From NCBI RefSeq assembly GCF_003985155.1, contig NZ_ML133686.1, positions 980,851 to 1,044,850 on the forward strand: 64,000 nt of DNA, written 5' to 3'. This document shows, in pieces, positions 41,785 through 50,682 of the stretch (positions are counted from its first letter, which is position 1; every line of letters begins with the position of its first letter). The position numbers and the translations under genes are program-made. The DNA comes from Rhizobium vallis. Its GTDB lineage: Bacteria; Pseudomonadota; Alphaproteobacteria; Rhizobiales; Rhizobiaceae. The notes beneath the pieces are model-generated. The model ran no database searches. It worked only from the letters and a program-made list of their open reading frames with translations, and was not told the origin of the DNA.

Positions 41785-42500
41785 GCAGTTAAACCGAACG
41801 GAGCTGTCACAAAGCGCAGAAAGGCATTGCCCGTATCTGTCGTCCTTGCCGCGAGGAGTGAACCGCCGGAAACCATGGTATTAAGTCCTCCGTCAATGAA
41901 GCCTTCGCGTGTGAGGTCCGAAACTATCACCGTCATAACAGCGTCCGGCACCGCTTCCTTGGTTATCTCTCCTCTGATCACGGAAATCTGCGCACCCATG
42001 TATATATTGGATGCAGCTCGAACGCAGGCTTCATAGGCTCCAGGGTTGTGGAGAACAGACAGCACTCGAATATGAGCTTCTGAGAAGGCGTTGATGCAAC
42101 TCATGAAGCGGCCTCTGACAGCCTCGTCCAAAGTGAAGCCCAGCGCCGTGTTCGATATCGCGTTCTTCAGAGCTTCTCTTTTGAACTCGCGATGTGTCTT
42201 CATAGCAAGGTCGGTAGCTTCGTAAACGCAGCTTATAAACTCTTCGTTTTGAGATAGATTTGCAGGATCGAAATCGTCAAATCTCTCCTGCATTTGAACA
42301 ATAACCGCGCCGACGAGGCGAAACCACTCTTCCCGTCTTTTCGCAAGCGGCTCGCCTACGAAGTGCCCGACAATCTGCTGCAGGGCATACCCCGCACCGG
42401 GAAGAGCGACGTCGGCCGCTCCTAATGCGGTCTGTGCGACATGGTATCCAATCCCGCGCGCATCTTCCTCCGGAAATTCTGGCAATTTACCTTCAATCAC
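41781..42500 (-). CDS. Uncharacterised protein, partner of the HEPN-like protein
   Basis: 239 residues, not a family I can name. A hydrophobic stretch near residues 22-48 (ALGAADVALPGAGYALQQIV) is followed by a charged helical region with KRREEWF, NEEFI and THREFKREALKNAI. The C-terminal ~55 residues (VIVSDLTREGFIDGG ... TGNAFLRFV) read like a small winged helix. GTG 42500 is chosen because GGAGG lies six bases upstream; an ATG at 42533 has no site. First gene of a two-gene unit beside tRNA-Thr. Confidence 0.6.
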   Translation of the reverse strand: MIEGKLPEFPEEDARGIGYHVAQTALGAADVALPGAGYALQQIVGHFVGEPLAKRREEWFRLVGAVIVQMQERFDDFDPANLSQNEEFISCVYEATDLAMKTHREFKREALKNAISNTALGFTLDEAVRGRFMSCINAFSEAHIRVLSVLHNPGAYEACVRAASNIYMGAQISVIRGEITKEAVPDAVMTVIVSDLTREGFIDGGLNTMVSGGSLLAARTTDTGNAFLRFVTAPFGLTA

Positions 42501-42773
42501 GATTGACCTCCGGCAGCGTTCGTTTAGTGCCATCGATTGTCATGCTGGGCTCTTCTTTGGCGTGCGCCGAACAAGTGAGCATTACAGTCGTCCTCAACGA
42601 TCAATCATAGGACGTCACGATTCTCAATCTAACAGGAAGCGGGTCTTGGTGGCACGGGTCCCGCTACTCACAGGAAACTACATGTCTAAGCGTCGCTGTT
42701 AGGTGGACAAAAGATGGACCAAAAACCACGTGTTTCACACGTCAGTGTGTTCTATATTATTTTCGAAGAAAAA

Positions 42774-42849
42774 TGGTGCCGCTTGCAGGACTCGAACCTG
42801 CGACCCCATCATTACGAATGATGTGCTCTACCACCTGAGCTAAAGCGGC
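42774..42849 (-). tRNA. tRNA-Thr (anticodon CGU)
   Basis: 76 bases including encoded CCA. Acceptor GCCGCTT pairs with AAGCGGC; D-arm AGCTCAGGTGGTAGAGC; anticodon loop with CGT between CATCATT and AATGATG; T-arm GGTTCGAGTCC. Reads ACG threonine codons. Its 3' end faces the two-gene cassette at 41245-42500. Confidence 0.95.
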
Positions 42850-42966
42850 GTTTCACGGCCGAAACATCCGGCCCGCGATTTGCATGGCGCTGATACAGGC
42901 ATTGTTTGAAGATTTCAAGCGCCCTGTCATGCCTTTGGCAAAAAAGAGAGAGGAGCGGGCAGGGGC

Positions 42967-43926
42967 TCAGAGCGCTAGCCGGGCACGCGCCGCCTTGTAT
43001 TCGGCCTCCAGCCGGTCGACGAGTTTTGCCACCGGCTCGACCGCCTTGATGGCGCTGATGCCCTGGCCGCTGCCCCATATGTCCTTCCAGGCCTTGGCGC
43101 CGCCAGTCGCCTGCTCGAAATCCATCTTCGAGGGGTCGGCGGCAGGCAGGTTGTCGGGGTCCATGCCGGCGGCAACGATCGAGGGCTTGAGGTAGTTGCC
43201 GTGTATGCCGGTGAAATAGTTGGAATAGACGATATCGCCGGCGGCACCTTCGACGATCGCCTGCTTGTAGGCGTCGGCGGCGCGCGCCTCTTGCGTGGCG
43301 ATGAAGGGCGAGCCGATATAGGCCATGTCGGCGCCCATCGCCTGGGCGGACAGGATGGCGCCGCCGGTGGAAATCGCGCCGGCAAGCAGCAGCGGCCCTT
43401 CGAACCATTCGCGGATTTCCTGGATGAGCGCAAAGGGCGAAAGCGTGCCGGCATGGCCGCCGGCGCCGGCGGCGACCGCAATCAGCCCGTCGGCCCCCTT
43501 GCGGATCGCCGAATGGGCGTGGCGATTGTTGATAATGTCGTGCAGCACGATGCCGCCATAGGAATGCACGGCGGCATTGACCTCGGGCACTGCGCCAAGC
43601 GAGGAGATGACGATCGGTACCTTATATTTGACGCAGAGCGAGAGGTCGTGCTCCAGTCGCTTGTTCGACATGTGGACGATCTGGTTGACAGCAAAGGGTG
43701 CTGCCGGCCGCTCCGGATGGGCGGCGTCGTGGCGGGCAAGCTCTTCGGTCACCTCAGCCAGCCATTCGTCGAGCTGGCTTTCCGGCCGGGCGTTCAGGGC
43801 CGGAAAGGCGCCGATGACGCCCGCCTTGCATTGTGCCAGCGTCAGCGCGGGATGCGAAATGATGAAGAGTGGCGAGCCGATGACCGGCAGTCTCAGTTTA
43901 TCCCTAAGGATTGCGGGCAGGGCCAT
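42967..43926 (-). CDS. Nitronate monooxygenase family FMN protein
   Basis: 319 residues, a TIM-barrel 2-nitropropane dioxygenase-like enzyme: LPVIGSPLFIISHPALTLAQCKAGVIGAFPALN at the start, GADGLIAVAAGAGGHAGTLSP (catalytic His in GGHAG) and LLLAGAISTGGAILSAQAMGADMAYIGSPF for FMN phosphate binding. It oxidises alkyl nitronates or is a related enoyl reductase. The palindrome 16-37 bp upstream matches the one at fadD, which suggests it belongs to a fatty-acid/branched-chain acid regulon. Confidence 0.85.
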   Translation of the reverse strand: MALPAILRDKLRLPVIGSPLFIISHPALTLAQCKAGVIGAFPALNARPESQLDEWLAEVTEELARHDAAHPERPAAPFAVNQIVHMSNKRLEHDLSLCVKYKVPIVISSLGAVPEVNAAVHSYGGIVLHDIINNRHAHSAIRKGADGLIAVAAGAGGHAGTLSPFALIQEIREWFEGPLLLAGAISTGGAILSAQAMGADMAYIGSPFIATQEARAADAYKQAIVEGAAGDIVYSNYFTGIHGNYLKPSIVAAGMDPDNLPAADPSKMDFEQATGGAKAWKDIWGSGQGISAIKAVEPVAKLVDRLEAEYKAARARLAL

Positions 43927-43941
43927 GGTTCACCATTCCGA

Positions 43942-43963
43942 TTGACGTTTACGAAAACGTCAA
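43942..43963. promoter_or_regulatory. Palindrome upstream of the nitronate monooxygenase gene
   Basis: TTGACGTTT-ACGA-AAACGTCAA: nine-base perfect arms. Shares TTGACGT and ACGTCAA with the 16-bp palindrome at 18186-18201 before fadD. It is 16 bp from the start codon, where binding would block transcription. Confidence 0.65.
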
Positions 43964-44214
43964 TCTCATAACAGAGATGAAATGGCGATTAAAGAGAGGC
44001 TGCCACGCCTTCGTCGATTTCACGACGAATATAAGTCTTTCGAAAAGAGTCATAAAATGAGATCCGCAAGCCGTGAAGCCGCCCATTATCCCCCGTCGAT
44101 CAATTGCGGTCCGGCCCGTGAGGCTTGCGGTTTGCCGCGCTTGCCGCTACCGAATTTTGATGGAGAACGGCGAGGATTGCGGTCCGATGCCGGATTCAAG
44201 GTGAAGGACTTGAC

Positions 44215-45417
44215 GTGAGCGGATTAGAAACGGCCATCAGAACAGCGCTCGAGAACTCCGAACGCGACAATCCGGAGGTTCGAGCGAGGATCTATCAGTC
44301 CGCCCGCCAGGCGCTGGAAGCCGGCCTGCGCAAGCAGGATATTACCGATGCCGAGGTCGTCGCCCATCACCGCCATCGCCTGGAAGGCACCATCCACGCC
44401 ATCGAGGGCGAGGAGCGAGACCGACTTCACCCTCGTCAAAGGCCGCCTGAAGTGCCCGTGCCGCCGGTCGTCGAAATGCCGCCGCCACTTGTTCATCAGG
44501 CTGAGGCGGAGGATATCGACAGCCCGGTGATCTCGGGCGAGACCCGCGCGCCTGAGGTAGTCATGCGCCGCGGCGACGATTCGAGTCTAGACCACGTGCA
44601 TGCCGGCAATACCGATCATCTGGCTGCCGCCCCCGTCGGCGAGGAGCGCCTTCAGCGCGGCCAGCGCGCCACCGACATGGATTTTCGCCCGGAGCGCGCT
44701 GCCGGCCGGCGCAAGCCGCGCAAGTTCTTTTCAAGGCTTCTCGTCTGGTGCGTACTGCTTGCCTTCATCGGCATCGGCGCCTGGTGGGCGCATACGTCCG
44801 GCCTGCTCCTGACGGCCGCCGAGCGCGATACCAGTGTCGCCAACCCGCCCGCAAGCACACAGCCAGAGGATTTCACCGGCAATGACAATGGTGCCAAGAA
44901 CGATGGCGCCGCAAATACCGGTTCTCACGCCGACGAACCGGTGACCATCGATCCGCAGAACAGTTTTTCGGCAGACTGGATTCCGGTGTTCAAGCCCGAA
45001 GAGGCCGACAAGATCCAGAACGGTCCGCGGGCGCGCACCGAAAAGATCACCGAGAACGATGGCCCCGCCGTCCGCCTGATTTCCGAGAGCGGTGCGGCCG
45101 ACGGCAATATCTCGATCACCGTGCCGGCTTCGGTGCTGCAGCAGCTCGCTGGAAAATCCTCGACGATCGCGCTGACGCTGCAGTCGACCACCGACGAGCC
45201 AACGCAGGTCACCGTCGAATGCAATTTCCAGACGCTCGGCAATTGCGCCCGCCATCGCTTCAACGTCACCCGGGAAAAATCGGATGCGCTGCTGCAGGTG
45301 AAATTCGACCGGTCGCTGGCGCCGAATTCGCCGGGCACGCTGACGATCAACAGCGATCTCGACGGCAAGGCGCGCGGCATCAACCTCTTCGCGGTCCGCA
45401 TCCTGCCGGGGCAGTGA
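44215..45417 (+). CDS. Single-pass membrane protein of unknown function
   Basis: 400 residues. A helical N-terminus (1-70: LETAIRTALENSER, ARIYQSARQALEAGL) is followed by a Pro/charged linker (75-170) and one membrane helix at about 176-196 (LLVWCVLLAFIGIGAWWAHTSGLLL). A periplasmic linker rich in Asn/Thr/Asp leads to a C-terminal beta-type domain (from ~250) with DWIPVFKPEEADKI and a lone Cys pair. Type II topology is likely. The start is GTG 44215 with AAGGA upstream. Convergent with ppk2. Confidence 0.68.
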   Translation: MSGLETAIRTALENSERDNPEVRARIYQSARQALEAGLRKQDITDAEVVAHHRHRLEGTIHAIEGEERDRLHPRQRPPEVPVPPVVEMPPPLVHQAEAEDIDSPVISGETRAPEVVMRRGDDSSLDHVHAGNTDHLAAAPVGEERLQRGQRATDMDFRPERAAGRRKPRKFFSRLLVWCVLLAFIGIGAWWAHTSGLLLTAAERDTSVANPPASTQPEDFTGNDNGAKNDGAANTGSHADEPVTIDPQNSFSADWIPVFKPEEADKIQNGPRARTEKITENDGPAVRLISESGAADGNISITVPASVLQQLAGKSSTIALTLQSTTDEPTQVTVECNFQTLGNCARHRFNVTREKSDALLQVKFDRSLAPNSPGTLTINSDLDGKARGINLFAVRILPGQ

Positions 45418-45454
45418 TGCGGCTTTCCGCCAGGCGCCCGCCTACTTCAAAGTC

Positions 45455-46336
45455 TTATTTCAGAAAGCCGGGCCCCGAGCCGATGATCTGCTCGTCGACC
45501 GTGCCGAGCACTTTTTTGTCCTTGCCGTCGTAATCCATCCTGTTCAGCATATGGCGGATCAGTTCCAGGCGCGCGCGCCGCTTGTCGTTGGCGCGGATCA
45601 CCGTCCAGGGCGCGAAATCCGTGTGGGTTTCCTTCAGCATCCGGTCGCGCTTGGCGCTGTAGTCGCCCCATTTCGTCAGCGCCGCGATATCCATCGAGGA
45701 CAGTTTCCAGACTTTCAGCGGATCGTGCCTGCGGTCGTGGAAACGCTTGAGCTGCATCTCGCGGCCGATATCGAGATAGAATTTGAAGAAGAAGATGCCC
45801 TCGTGGGCAATGATCTTTTCGAGCTGCGGCGCCTGTTTGAGAAAGTCTTCATATTGCTGCGGCGTGCAGAAGCCCATAACCGGCTCGACGCCGGCGCGGT
45901 TGTACCAGGAGCGGTCGAACAGCACGAATTCGCCTGCTGTCGGAAACTGCGCGATGTAACGCTGGAAATACCATTGTCCCTGCTCGCGTTCGGTGGGCTT
46001 GGTCAGCGCCACGACGCGCGCAAGGCGCGGGTTCATGTTCGCTGAAGAGGCCGAGATCGCGCCGCCCTTGCCGGCCGCATCGCGTCCCTCGAACAACGCC
46101 ATCACTCGCTTGCCGGTCGCCTGCAGCCAGAACTGCACCTTGACGAGTTCCACCTGCAGCTTTTCCAGCTGCTCCAGGTACTCCTCTTCCCCAAGCCTCT
46201 TCTTGTGGGGAAAATCGCCGGATTCCAGCGCTTTTTCCTCCACCCAGTCCGGCAGGACGGGATCGTCGACATCGAAGATCCGTTTCTTTCCCCGGATATC
46301 CAGCTCCACAGCCCTGTTTTCGACGTCCTCGTCCAT
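45455..46336 (-). CDS. ppk2: Polyphosphate kinase 2
   Basis: 293 residues, single-domain PPK2. Walker [49 protein letters not shown] carries Walker B and the family signature. It moves phosphate between polyphosphate and nucleotides (ADP or GDP). The segment after Walker A reads [11 protein letters not shown] rather than the common IxRFTxxLNPR. GGAGG precedes ATG 46336. It is divergent from phoR and next to pst, fitting phosphate storage, though no full Pho box is seen before it. Confidence 0.9.
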   Translation of the reverse strand: MDEDVENRAVELDIRGKKRIFDVDDPVLPDWVEEKALESGDFPHKKRLGEEEYLEQLEKLQVELVKVQFWLQATGKRVMALFEGRDAAGKGGAISASSANMNPRLARVVALTKPTEREQGQWYFQRYIAQFPTAGEFVLFDRSWYNRAGVEPVMGFCTPQQYEDFLKQAPQLEKIIAHEGIFFFKFYLDIGREMQLKRFHDRRHDPLKVWKLSSMDIAALTKWGDYSAKRDRMLKETHTDFAPWTVIRANDKRRARLELIRHMLNRMDYDGKDKKVLGTVDEQIIGSGPGFLK

Positions 46337-46477
46337 ATGGTCCTCCTGCGCCCGGCCGTTTCTTCTGCTGCAGGCGAACATATTTACCGTTGAAAATCAA
46401 ATCTTTCGCTTTTGGCTCGGAGTTTTTTGCGGTTTTCCGCTGCGGCCTTTCGCATCGGAGACGCTACCCGAAAACTT

Positions 46478-46484
46478 CTGTCAT
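46478..46484 (+). promoter_or_regulatory. Possible Pho half-site before phoR
   Basis: CTGTCAT, an exact Pho half-site, followed by GAAT and a poor second half (TGCCGCT). It is 29 bp before the chosen phoR start. It might serve phoR or the divergent ppk2. Confidence 0.3.
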
Positions 46485-46512
46485 GAATTGCCGCTATCAG
46501 GCAGAGTTCAAT

Positions 46513-47802
46513 ATGAAGACAAACGAATCGACGCTGCGAGGACACTTGCAAGACGAAACATCGTGGATAACGAGCCTGCTGGCGCGCATCCGGCGCGAAC
46601 GGCCGGTGCTGCTTGCGGCGATCCTCAGCGCCCTCGTTGCCCTTGCCGCCGGCATGAACAAATGGGCCGTGCTCATCCTGCTCCTCGCCATGGTCCTGAC
46701 CGCGCTTTTCAACGAGGCGCCCGTCATCAAGGCCGAAGCCGACGAGCCGGTGGAGATCGAGCCGGTGGCACCGCCGAGCCGCCTGGCCGAGGTGTCCGCC
46801 ACGCTCGCCGGGCTCGATATCCCCGTTATGGTCCTGTCCGACGACGCCTCGGTGCTTTTCCAGAACCGCGCCGCCGAAAAAGCCTTCGGCGAGGTGACGC
46901 TCGGTGCCCACATATCGGCCCGCCTGCGCTCGCCCGGCGTGCTCGACATGGTACGCGAAACCATCGCCACCAATGCGCCGAACCAGATCGAGCATGCCGA
47001 GCGGCTGCCCTCCGAACGCGTCTATATCGTGCGCAGCGCGCCCGTCGAATTCGAGGCCGAGGAGGGGATGCGCGAGCGGTATTTCATCGTTTCCTTCCGC
47101 GATGTATCCGAGGTTCGCCGCATCGACCGCATGCGGTCCGATTTCGTCGCCAATGCCAGCCATGAGCTGCGCACGCCGCTCGCCTCGCTGCGCGGTTTCA
47201 TCGAGACCATCCAGGGACCGGCGAAGAACGATCCGAAGGCGCAGGCGCAATTTCTCAACATCATGCTCGATCAGACGACGCGCATGAGCAGGCTGGTCGA
47301 CGACCTTTTGTCGCTCTCCCGCCTGGAAATAAAATCGCACATCGCCCCTGACGAGAAGATCGATCTGGTGCCGCTCCTCGGCCACGTCAGGGACTCGCTG
47401 GTGCCGCTGGCAAGGGACGTCGGCGTCGACATCAACCTCCATCTGCCCGAGGGCAAGGTGGAGGTGCTTGGAGACCGCGACGAGCTTGTCCAGGTCTTCG
47501 AGAACCTCATGGAAAATGCCTGCAAATACGGCCAGGAGGGCGAAACTGTCGATGTCTGGCTAAAGAACGGCGCCGGCCACCCGGTGGAAGTCAGCATCGT
47601 CGACAAGGGGCCCGGCATACCGGCCGAGCACGTGCCGCGCCTGACGGAACGTTTCTATCGCGTCAGCATCGAGGATAGCCGATCGAAGAAGGGCACCGGT
47701 CTCGGCCTTGCCATCGTCAAGCACATCCTCACCCGTCACCGTGCACGGCTGATCGTCAAGTCCGAAGTCGGCAAGGGCACGGACTTTACGGTCCGCTTCT
47801 GA
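46513..47802 (+). CDS. phoR: Phosphate regulon sensor histidine kinase
   Basis: 429 residues. Two adjacent membrane segments (about 28-62), a PAS domain (~95-195) with DDASVLFQNRAAEKAFGEV, then HisKA with NASHELRTPLASLRGF (His217) and HATPase_c with ENLMENACKYG, DKGPGIPAEH and GTGLGLAIVKHIL. PhoR with PstSCAB-PhoU senses phosphate and phosphorylates PhoB. Start 46513 is preferred; upstream ATGs at 46390 and 46483 have no ribosome-binding site, and the latter overlaps a Pho half-site. The chosen one is also only weakly preceded. Confidence 0.88.
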   Translation: MKTNESTLRGHLQDETSWITSLLARIRRERPVLLAAILSALVALAAGMNKWAVLILLLAMVLTALFNEAPVIKAEADEPVEIEPVAPPSRLAEVSATLAGLDIPVMVLSDDASVLFQNRAAEKAFGEVTLGAHISARLRSPGVLDMVRETIATNAPNQIEHAERLPSERVYIVRSAPVEFEAEEGMRERYFIVSFRDVSEVRRIDRMRSDFVANASHELRTPLASLRGFIETIQGPAKNDPKAQAQFLNIMLDQTTRMSRLVDDLLSLSRLEIKSHIAPDEKIDLVPLLGHVRDSLVPLARDVGVDINLHLPEGKVEVLGDRDELVQVFENLMENACKYGQEGETVDVWLKNGAGHPVEVSIVDKGPGIPAEHVPRLTERFYRVSIEDSRSKKGTGLGLAIVKHILTRHRARLIVKSEVGKGTDFTVRF

Positions 47803-47863
47803 CGCAATATGTCGCAACACTTTTACGTTGCATAATTTATACATTTCAAATCAAAGACTTAGG

Positions 47864-47892
47864 CTGTCACAAATGTTTCACCGATTTGACAT
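47864..47892 (+). promoter_or_regulatory. Pho box of pstS (three half-sites)
   Basis: CTGTCAC (47864-47870), GTTTCAC (47875-47881) and TTGACAT (47886-47892) are 7-base half-sites with 4-base spacers, an 11-bp phase. The consensus is CTGTCAT/C with AT-rich spacers. It is 110 bp before pstS and should activate the operon through PhoB-P. Confidence 0.8.
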
Positions 47893-48001
47893 AAAAGGAC
47901 GAGGCTTAAAGCGCTAAGAGAGTCCCGCCGATGAAAAAAGGCACTGCGAGGGCCTCTCTAAAGGCCGCACTCACACAAGCCCAAATGCCGGGAGATTTCT
48001 A

Positions 48002-49036
48002 ATGAACACCTTCAAGCTCACCGTTGCCGCGCTGGCTGCAACCGCCGCTTTCGCTGGCGCTGCCGTCGCCCGCGACCAGATTCAGGTTGCTGGTTCGTCC
48101 ACCGTCCTGCCTTACGCAAAGATCGTTGCCGAATCCTTCGGCGAAACCTTCACCAACTTCAAGACGCCGGTCGTTGAATCCGGCGGCACGGGCGCTGGTC
48201 TGAAGGAATTCTGCAAGGGCGTTGGTGAAGACACCATCGACGTTGCGAACGCTTCGCGCCCGATCAACAAGAACGAAGCCGAAGCCTGCAAGGCTGCCGG
48301 CGTGACGGACATTCAGGAAGTCAAGATCGGTTATGACGGCATCGTCTTCGCAACCGACTCGTCCAACCCTGACGTTGCCTACGTTCCGGCCGACATCTAC
48401 AAGGCCCTCGCAGCCCAGGTCGTCGTCGACGGCAAGCTCGTCGCCAACCCTTACAAGAAGTGGTCGGAAGTCAACCCGAAGCTCCCGGCTGTTGATATCG
48501 CTGCCTACATCCCGGGCGAAAAGCACGGCACGCGCGAAGTCTTCGAACAGAACGTTCTCGCCGCCGGCTGCAAGGCCGCTGGCGCTGTGGACGTCATCGC
48601 CAAGGAAATCTCCGACAAGGCTGCCCAGGGCAAGGCTTGCGTCGCAGTCCGCAAGGACGGCGCTGCAGTCGACATCGACGGCGACTATCCGGAAACCCTC
48701 GCACGCATCGCTGCCAACAAGACCGGCGTCGGCGTATTCGGCCTTTCCTTCTATGAAAACAACGCCGACAAGCTCAAGGTTGCCAGCGTAAACGGCATCG
48801 TTCCGTCGACCGAAACGATCGCCAACGGCACCTACCCGGTTTCCCGCCCGCTGTTCTTCTACGTTAAGAAGGCACATCTCGGCGCTGTTCCGGGCCTGAA
48901 GGAATACGTCAACTTCTTCGTATCCGACCAGATGATCGGCCCCGACGGCCCGCTCGCTGAGTACGGCCTCGTTGCCGCTCCGGATGCCGAGCGCGAAGCG
49001 ATCCGCAAGGACGTCGAAGCTGGCAAGTCCATGTAA
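48002..49036 (+). CDS. pstS: Phosphate ABC transporter substrate-binding protein
   Basis: 344 residues. Signal peptide of about 23 residues (ALAATAAFAGAAVA-R). QVAGSSTVLPYAKIVAESF and VVESGGTGAGLKEFCKGVGEDTIDVANASRPI are the phosphate-binding segments; KIGYDGIVFATD follows. It binds phosphate in the periplasm for PstCA. GGGAG precedes the ATG. Codon use is strongly biased, as in highly expressed genes. A GC-rich hairpin follows the stop. Confidence 0.93.
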   Translation: MNTFKLTVAALAATAAFAGAAVARDQIQVAGSSTVLPYAKIVAESFGETFTNFKTPVVESGGTGAGLKEFCKGVGEDTIDVANASRPINKNEAEACKAAGVTDIQEVKIGYDGIVFATDSSNPDVAYVPADIYKALAAQVVVDGKLVANPYKKWSEVNPKLPAVDIAAYIPGEKHGTREVFEQNVLAAGCKAAGAVDVIAKEISDKAAQGKACVAVRKDGAAVDIDGDYPETLARIAANKTGVGVFGLSFYENNADKLKVASVNGIVPSTETIANGTYPVSRPLFFYVKKAHLGAVPGLKEYVNFFVSDQMIGPDGPLAEYGLVAAPDAEREAIRKDVEAGKSM

Positions 49037-49042
49037 TGACTT

Positions 49043-49075
49043 TGCCGGCGCGGCGCCTTCAGGCCCGCGCCGGCA
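49043..49075 (+). terminator. Intra-operon hairpin between pstS and pstC
   Basis: TGCCGGCGCGG ... CCGCGCCGGCA, eleven perfect pairs, with an inner GCC-TTCA-GGC stem. No T run. Begins 6 bases after the pstS stop. Probably stabilises or truncates pstS mRNA for excess binding protein. Confidence 0.78.
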
Positions 49076-49200
49076 TTGCCTTATGACCCTGCCGCCGGCA
49101 TTTCCGCAGCAGGGTTGAATTCATTCCGCATGATTGGAAGCCGAAGGCAGGCTGGTGAAGCCGCCGGGCTTTGGGGGCTGTGGGCCTGGGGACGTAACGA

Positions 49201-50682
49201 ATGAGCACATCCATCATACTTTTGTGCCTTGTGGTGATCGGTGCCGCCGCCTATCTGGTTGCGCGCGGCCGTGCCACGGCGCTTGCCGGAGGCAGATCCT
49301 CCGCATTGCATTCACGGCCGGCCTATTACGGCGCCTATGCGGCAATCTGGGCGGTTCTTCCGGCCCTCGTCGTCCTCTGCGTCTGGCTCTCGGTCAGCCC
49401 CGGCATCATCCAGTCCTCCGTTCGCGGCGCTTTCCCTGACGACGTCAAGGCGCAAGCTGCCGTCGAGCAGGATCTGAGCTATTCGATGGTGGCCACGGTC
49501 GCTCGCGGCCTGACGATGCTGACTTCAGATGAAACGGCCGCGGTGGCGACAGACCCCGCTGCCCTGCAGGCCAAGCTCAGTGAAAAGGGCGTACCGCTCG
49601 CCGGTCAGCCGCAGCCTTACATGCTCGACGCCGCCAAGAAGCTCAACGCTATGAGCATGACGAGCCGTCTCGCCATGACGGTGATCGTCTTCGCTCTCGC
49701 CGTCGCCGGCGCCTTCTACGCGCTGCGGGCCATCGCTCCGCGCTTCCGCGCCCGCAACCGCGTCGAGCGCGTCATGCTGTGGGGCCTGCTGCTCGCCTCC
49801 TCGATCGCCATCCTGACGACGATCGGCATCGTGCTTTCGATGCTGTCGGAAGCCGCCCGCTTCTTTGCAGCTGTCCCCGCCGCCGACTTTTTCTTCGGCA
49901 CCGTCTGGGATCCGCGCTTTGCCGGCGCCGGCAGCTCGTCCTTCGGTCAGTTCGGCCTCATCCCGCTGCTGCTCGGCACGCTCTATATCGGCCTGGTCGC
50001 CATGCTGGTCGCCGTGCCGGTCGGCCTGTTCGCCGCCATCTACATGGCCGAATACGCCTCGCCGAAGCTGCGCGGCGTCGCCAAGCCGCTGCTCGAAGTG
50101 CTCGCCGGCATTCCGACGATCGTCTACGGCTTCTTCGCCCTCGTCACCGTTGGCCCGTTCCTGCGCGATTTCTCCGCTCAGATCAGCGGCCTTCTGTCCG
50201 GTAGCTATACCAATTTCATCCAGGCGCAGAGCGTTCTGACGGCCGGCATCGTCATGGGCATCATGCTGATCCCCTACGTGTCTTCCCTGTCGGACGATAT
50301 CATCACCGCCGTGCCGCGGGCGCTGCGTGACGGTTCGCTCGGTCTTGGCGCCACGCGCTCGGAAACCATCAAGAAGGTGGTGCTGCCGGCCGCACTCCCC
50401 GGCATCGTCGGCGCGCTGCTGATGACCGCCTCGCGCGCCATCGGCGAAACCATGATCGTCGTGCTGGCCGCCGGTGTTGCTGCCCGCATCCAGATCAATC
50501 CCTTCGAGCCGATGACGACGGTGACCGTCAAGATCGTCAACCAGCTGACCGGCGACCTTGAATTCACCTCGCCGCAGACGCTGGTCGCCTTCGCACTTGG
50601 CATCACGCTGTTCTGCATCACGCTTTGCCTCAACATCTATGCGCTCTACATCGTGCGCAAATACCGGGAGCAGTACGAATGA
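49201..50682 (+). CDS. pstC: Phosphate ABC transporter permease PstC
   Basis: 493 residues, longer than E. coli PstC because of an N-terminal membrane and periplasmic region (about 1-180) typical of alphaproteobacteria. The core has EYASPKLRGVAKPLLEVLAGIPTIVYGFFAL and the coupling loop ALRDGSLGLGATRSETIKKVVLPAALPGIVGA. GGGGA precedes the ATG. Its TGA overlaps the pstA ATG. Confidence 0.9.
   Translation: MSTSIILLCLVVIGAAAYLVARGRATALAGGRSSALHSRPAYYGAYAAIWAVLPALVVLCVWLSVSPGIIQSSVRGAFPDDVKAQAAVEQDLSYSMVATVARGLTMLTSDETAAVATDPAALQAKLSEKGVPLAGQPQPYMLDAAKKLNAMSMTSRLAMTVIVFALAVAGAFYALRAIAPRFRARNRVERVMLWGLLLASSIAILTTIGIVLSMLSEAARFFAAVPAADFFFGTVWDPRFAGAGSSSFGQFGLIPLLLGTLYIGLVAMLVAVPVGLFAAIYMAEYASPKLRGVAKPLLEVLAGIPTIVYGFFALVTVGPFLRDFSAQISGLLSGSYTNFIQAQSVLTAGIVMGIMLIPYVSSLSDDIITAVPRALRDGSLGLGATRSETIKKVVLPAALPGIVGALLMTASRAIGETMIVVLAAGVAARIQINPFEPMTTVTVKIVNQLTGDLEFTSPQTLVAFALGITLFCITLCLNIYALYIVRKYREQYE

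Noticed and set aside
42501..42773. Possible attachment-site repeat of the tRNA-Thr 3' end
   Set aside because: I searched by eye for a second copy of the tRNA 3' end near the two-gene cassette and found none; no integrase gene is present.
43982..44218. 78-codon plus-strand ORF before the bitopic protein gene
   Set aside because: No good ribosome-binding site, basic and Pro-rich random-looking composition.
46390..46512. Longer phoR N-terminus from ATG 46390
   Set aside because: No ribosome-binding site, extra residues unlike PhoR, and the segment holds a Pho half-site and promoter-like DNA.
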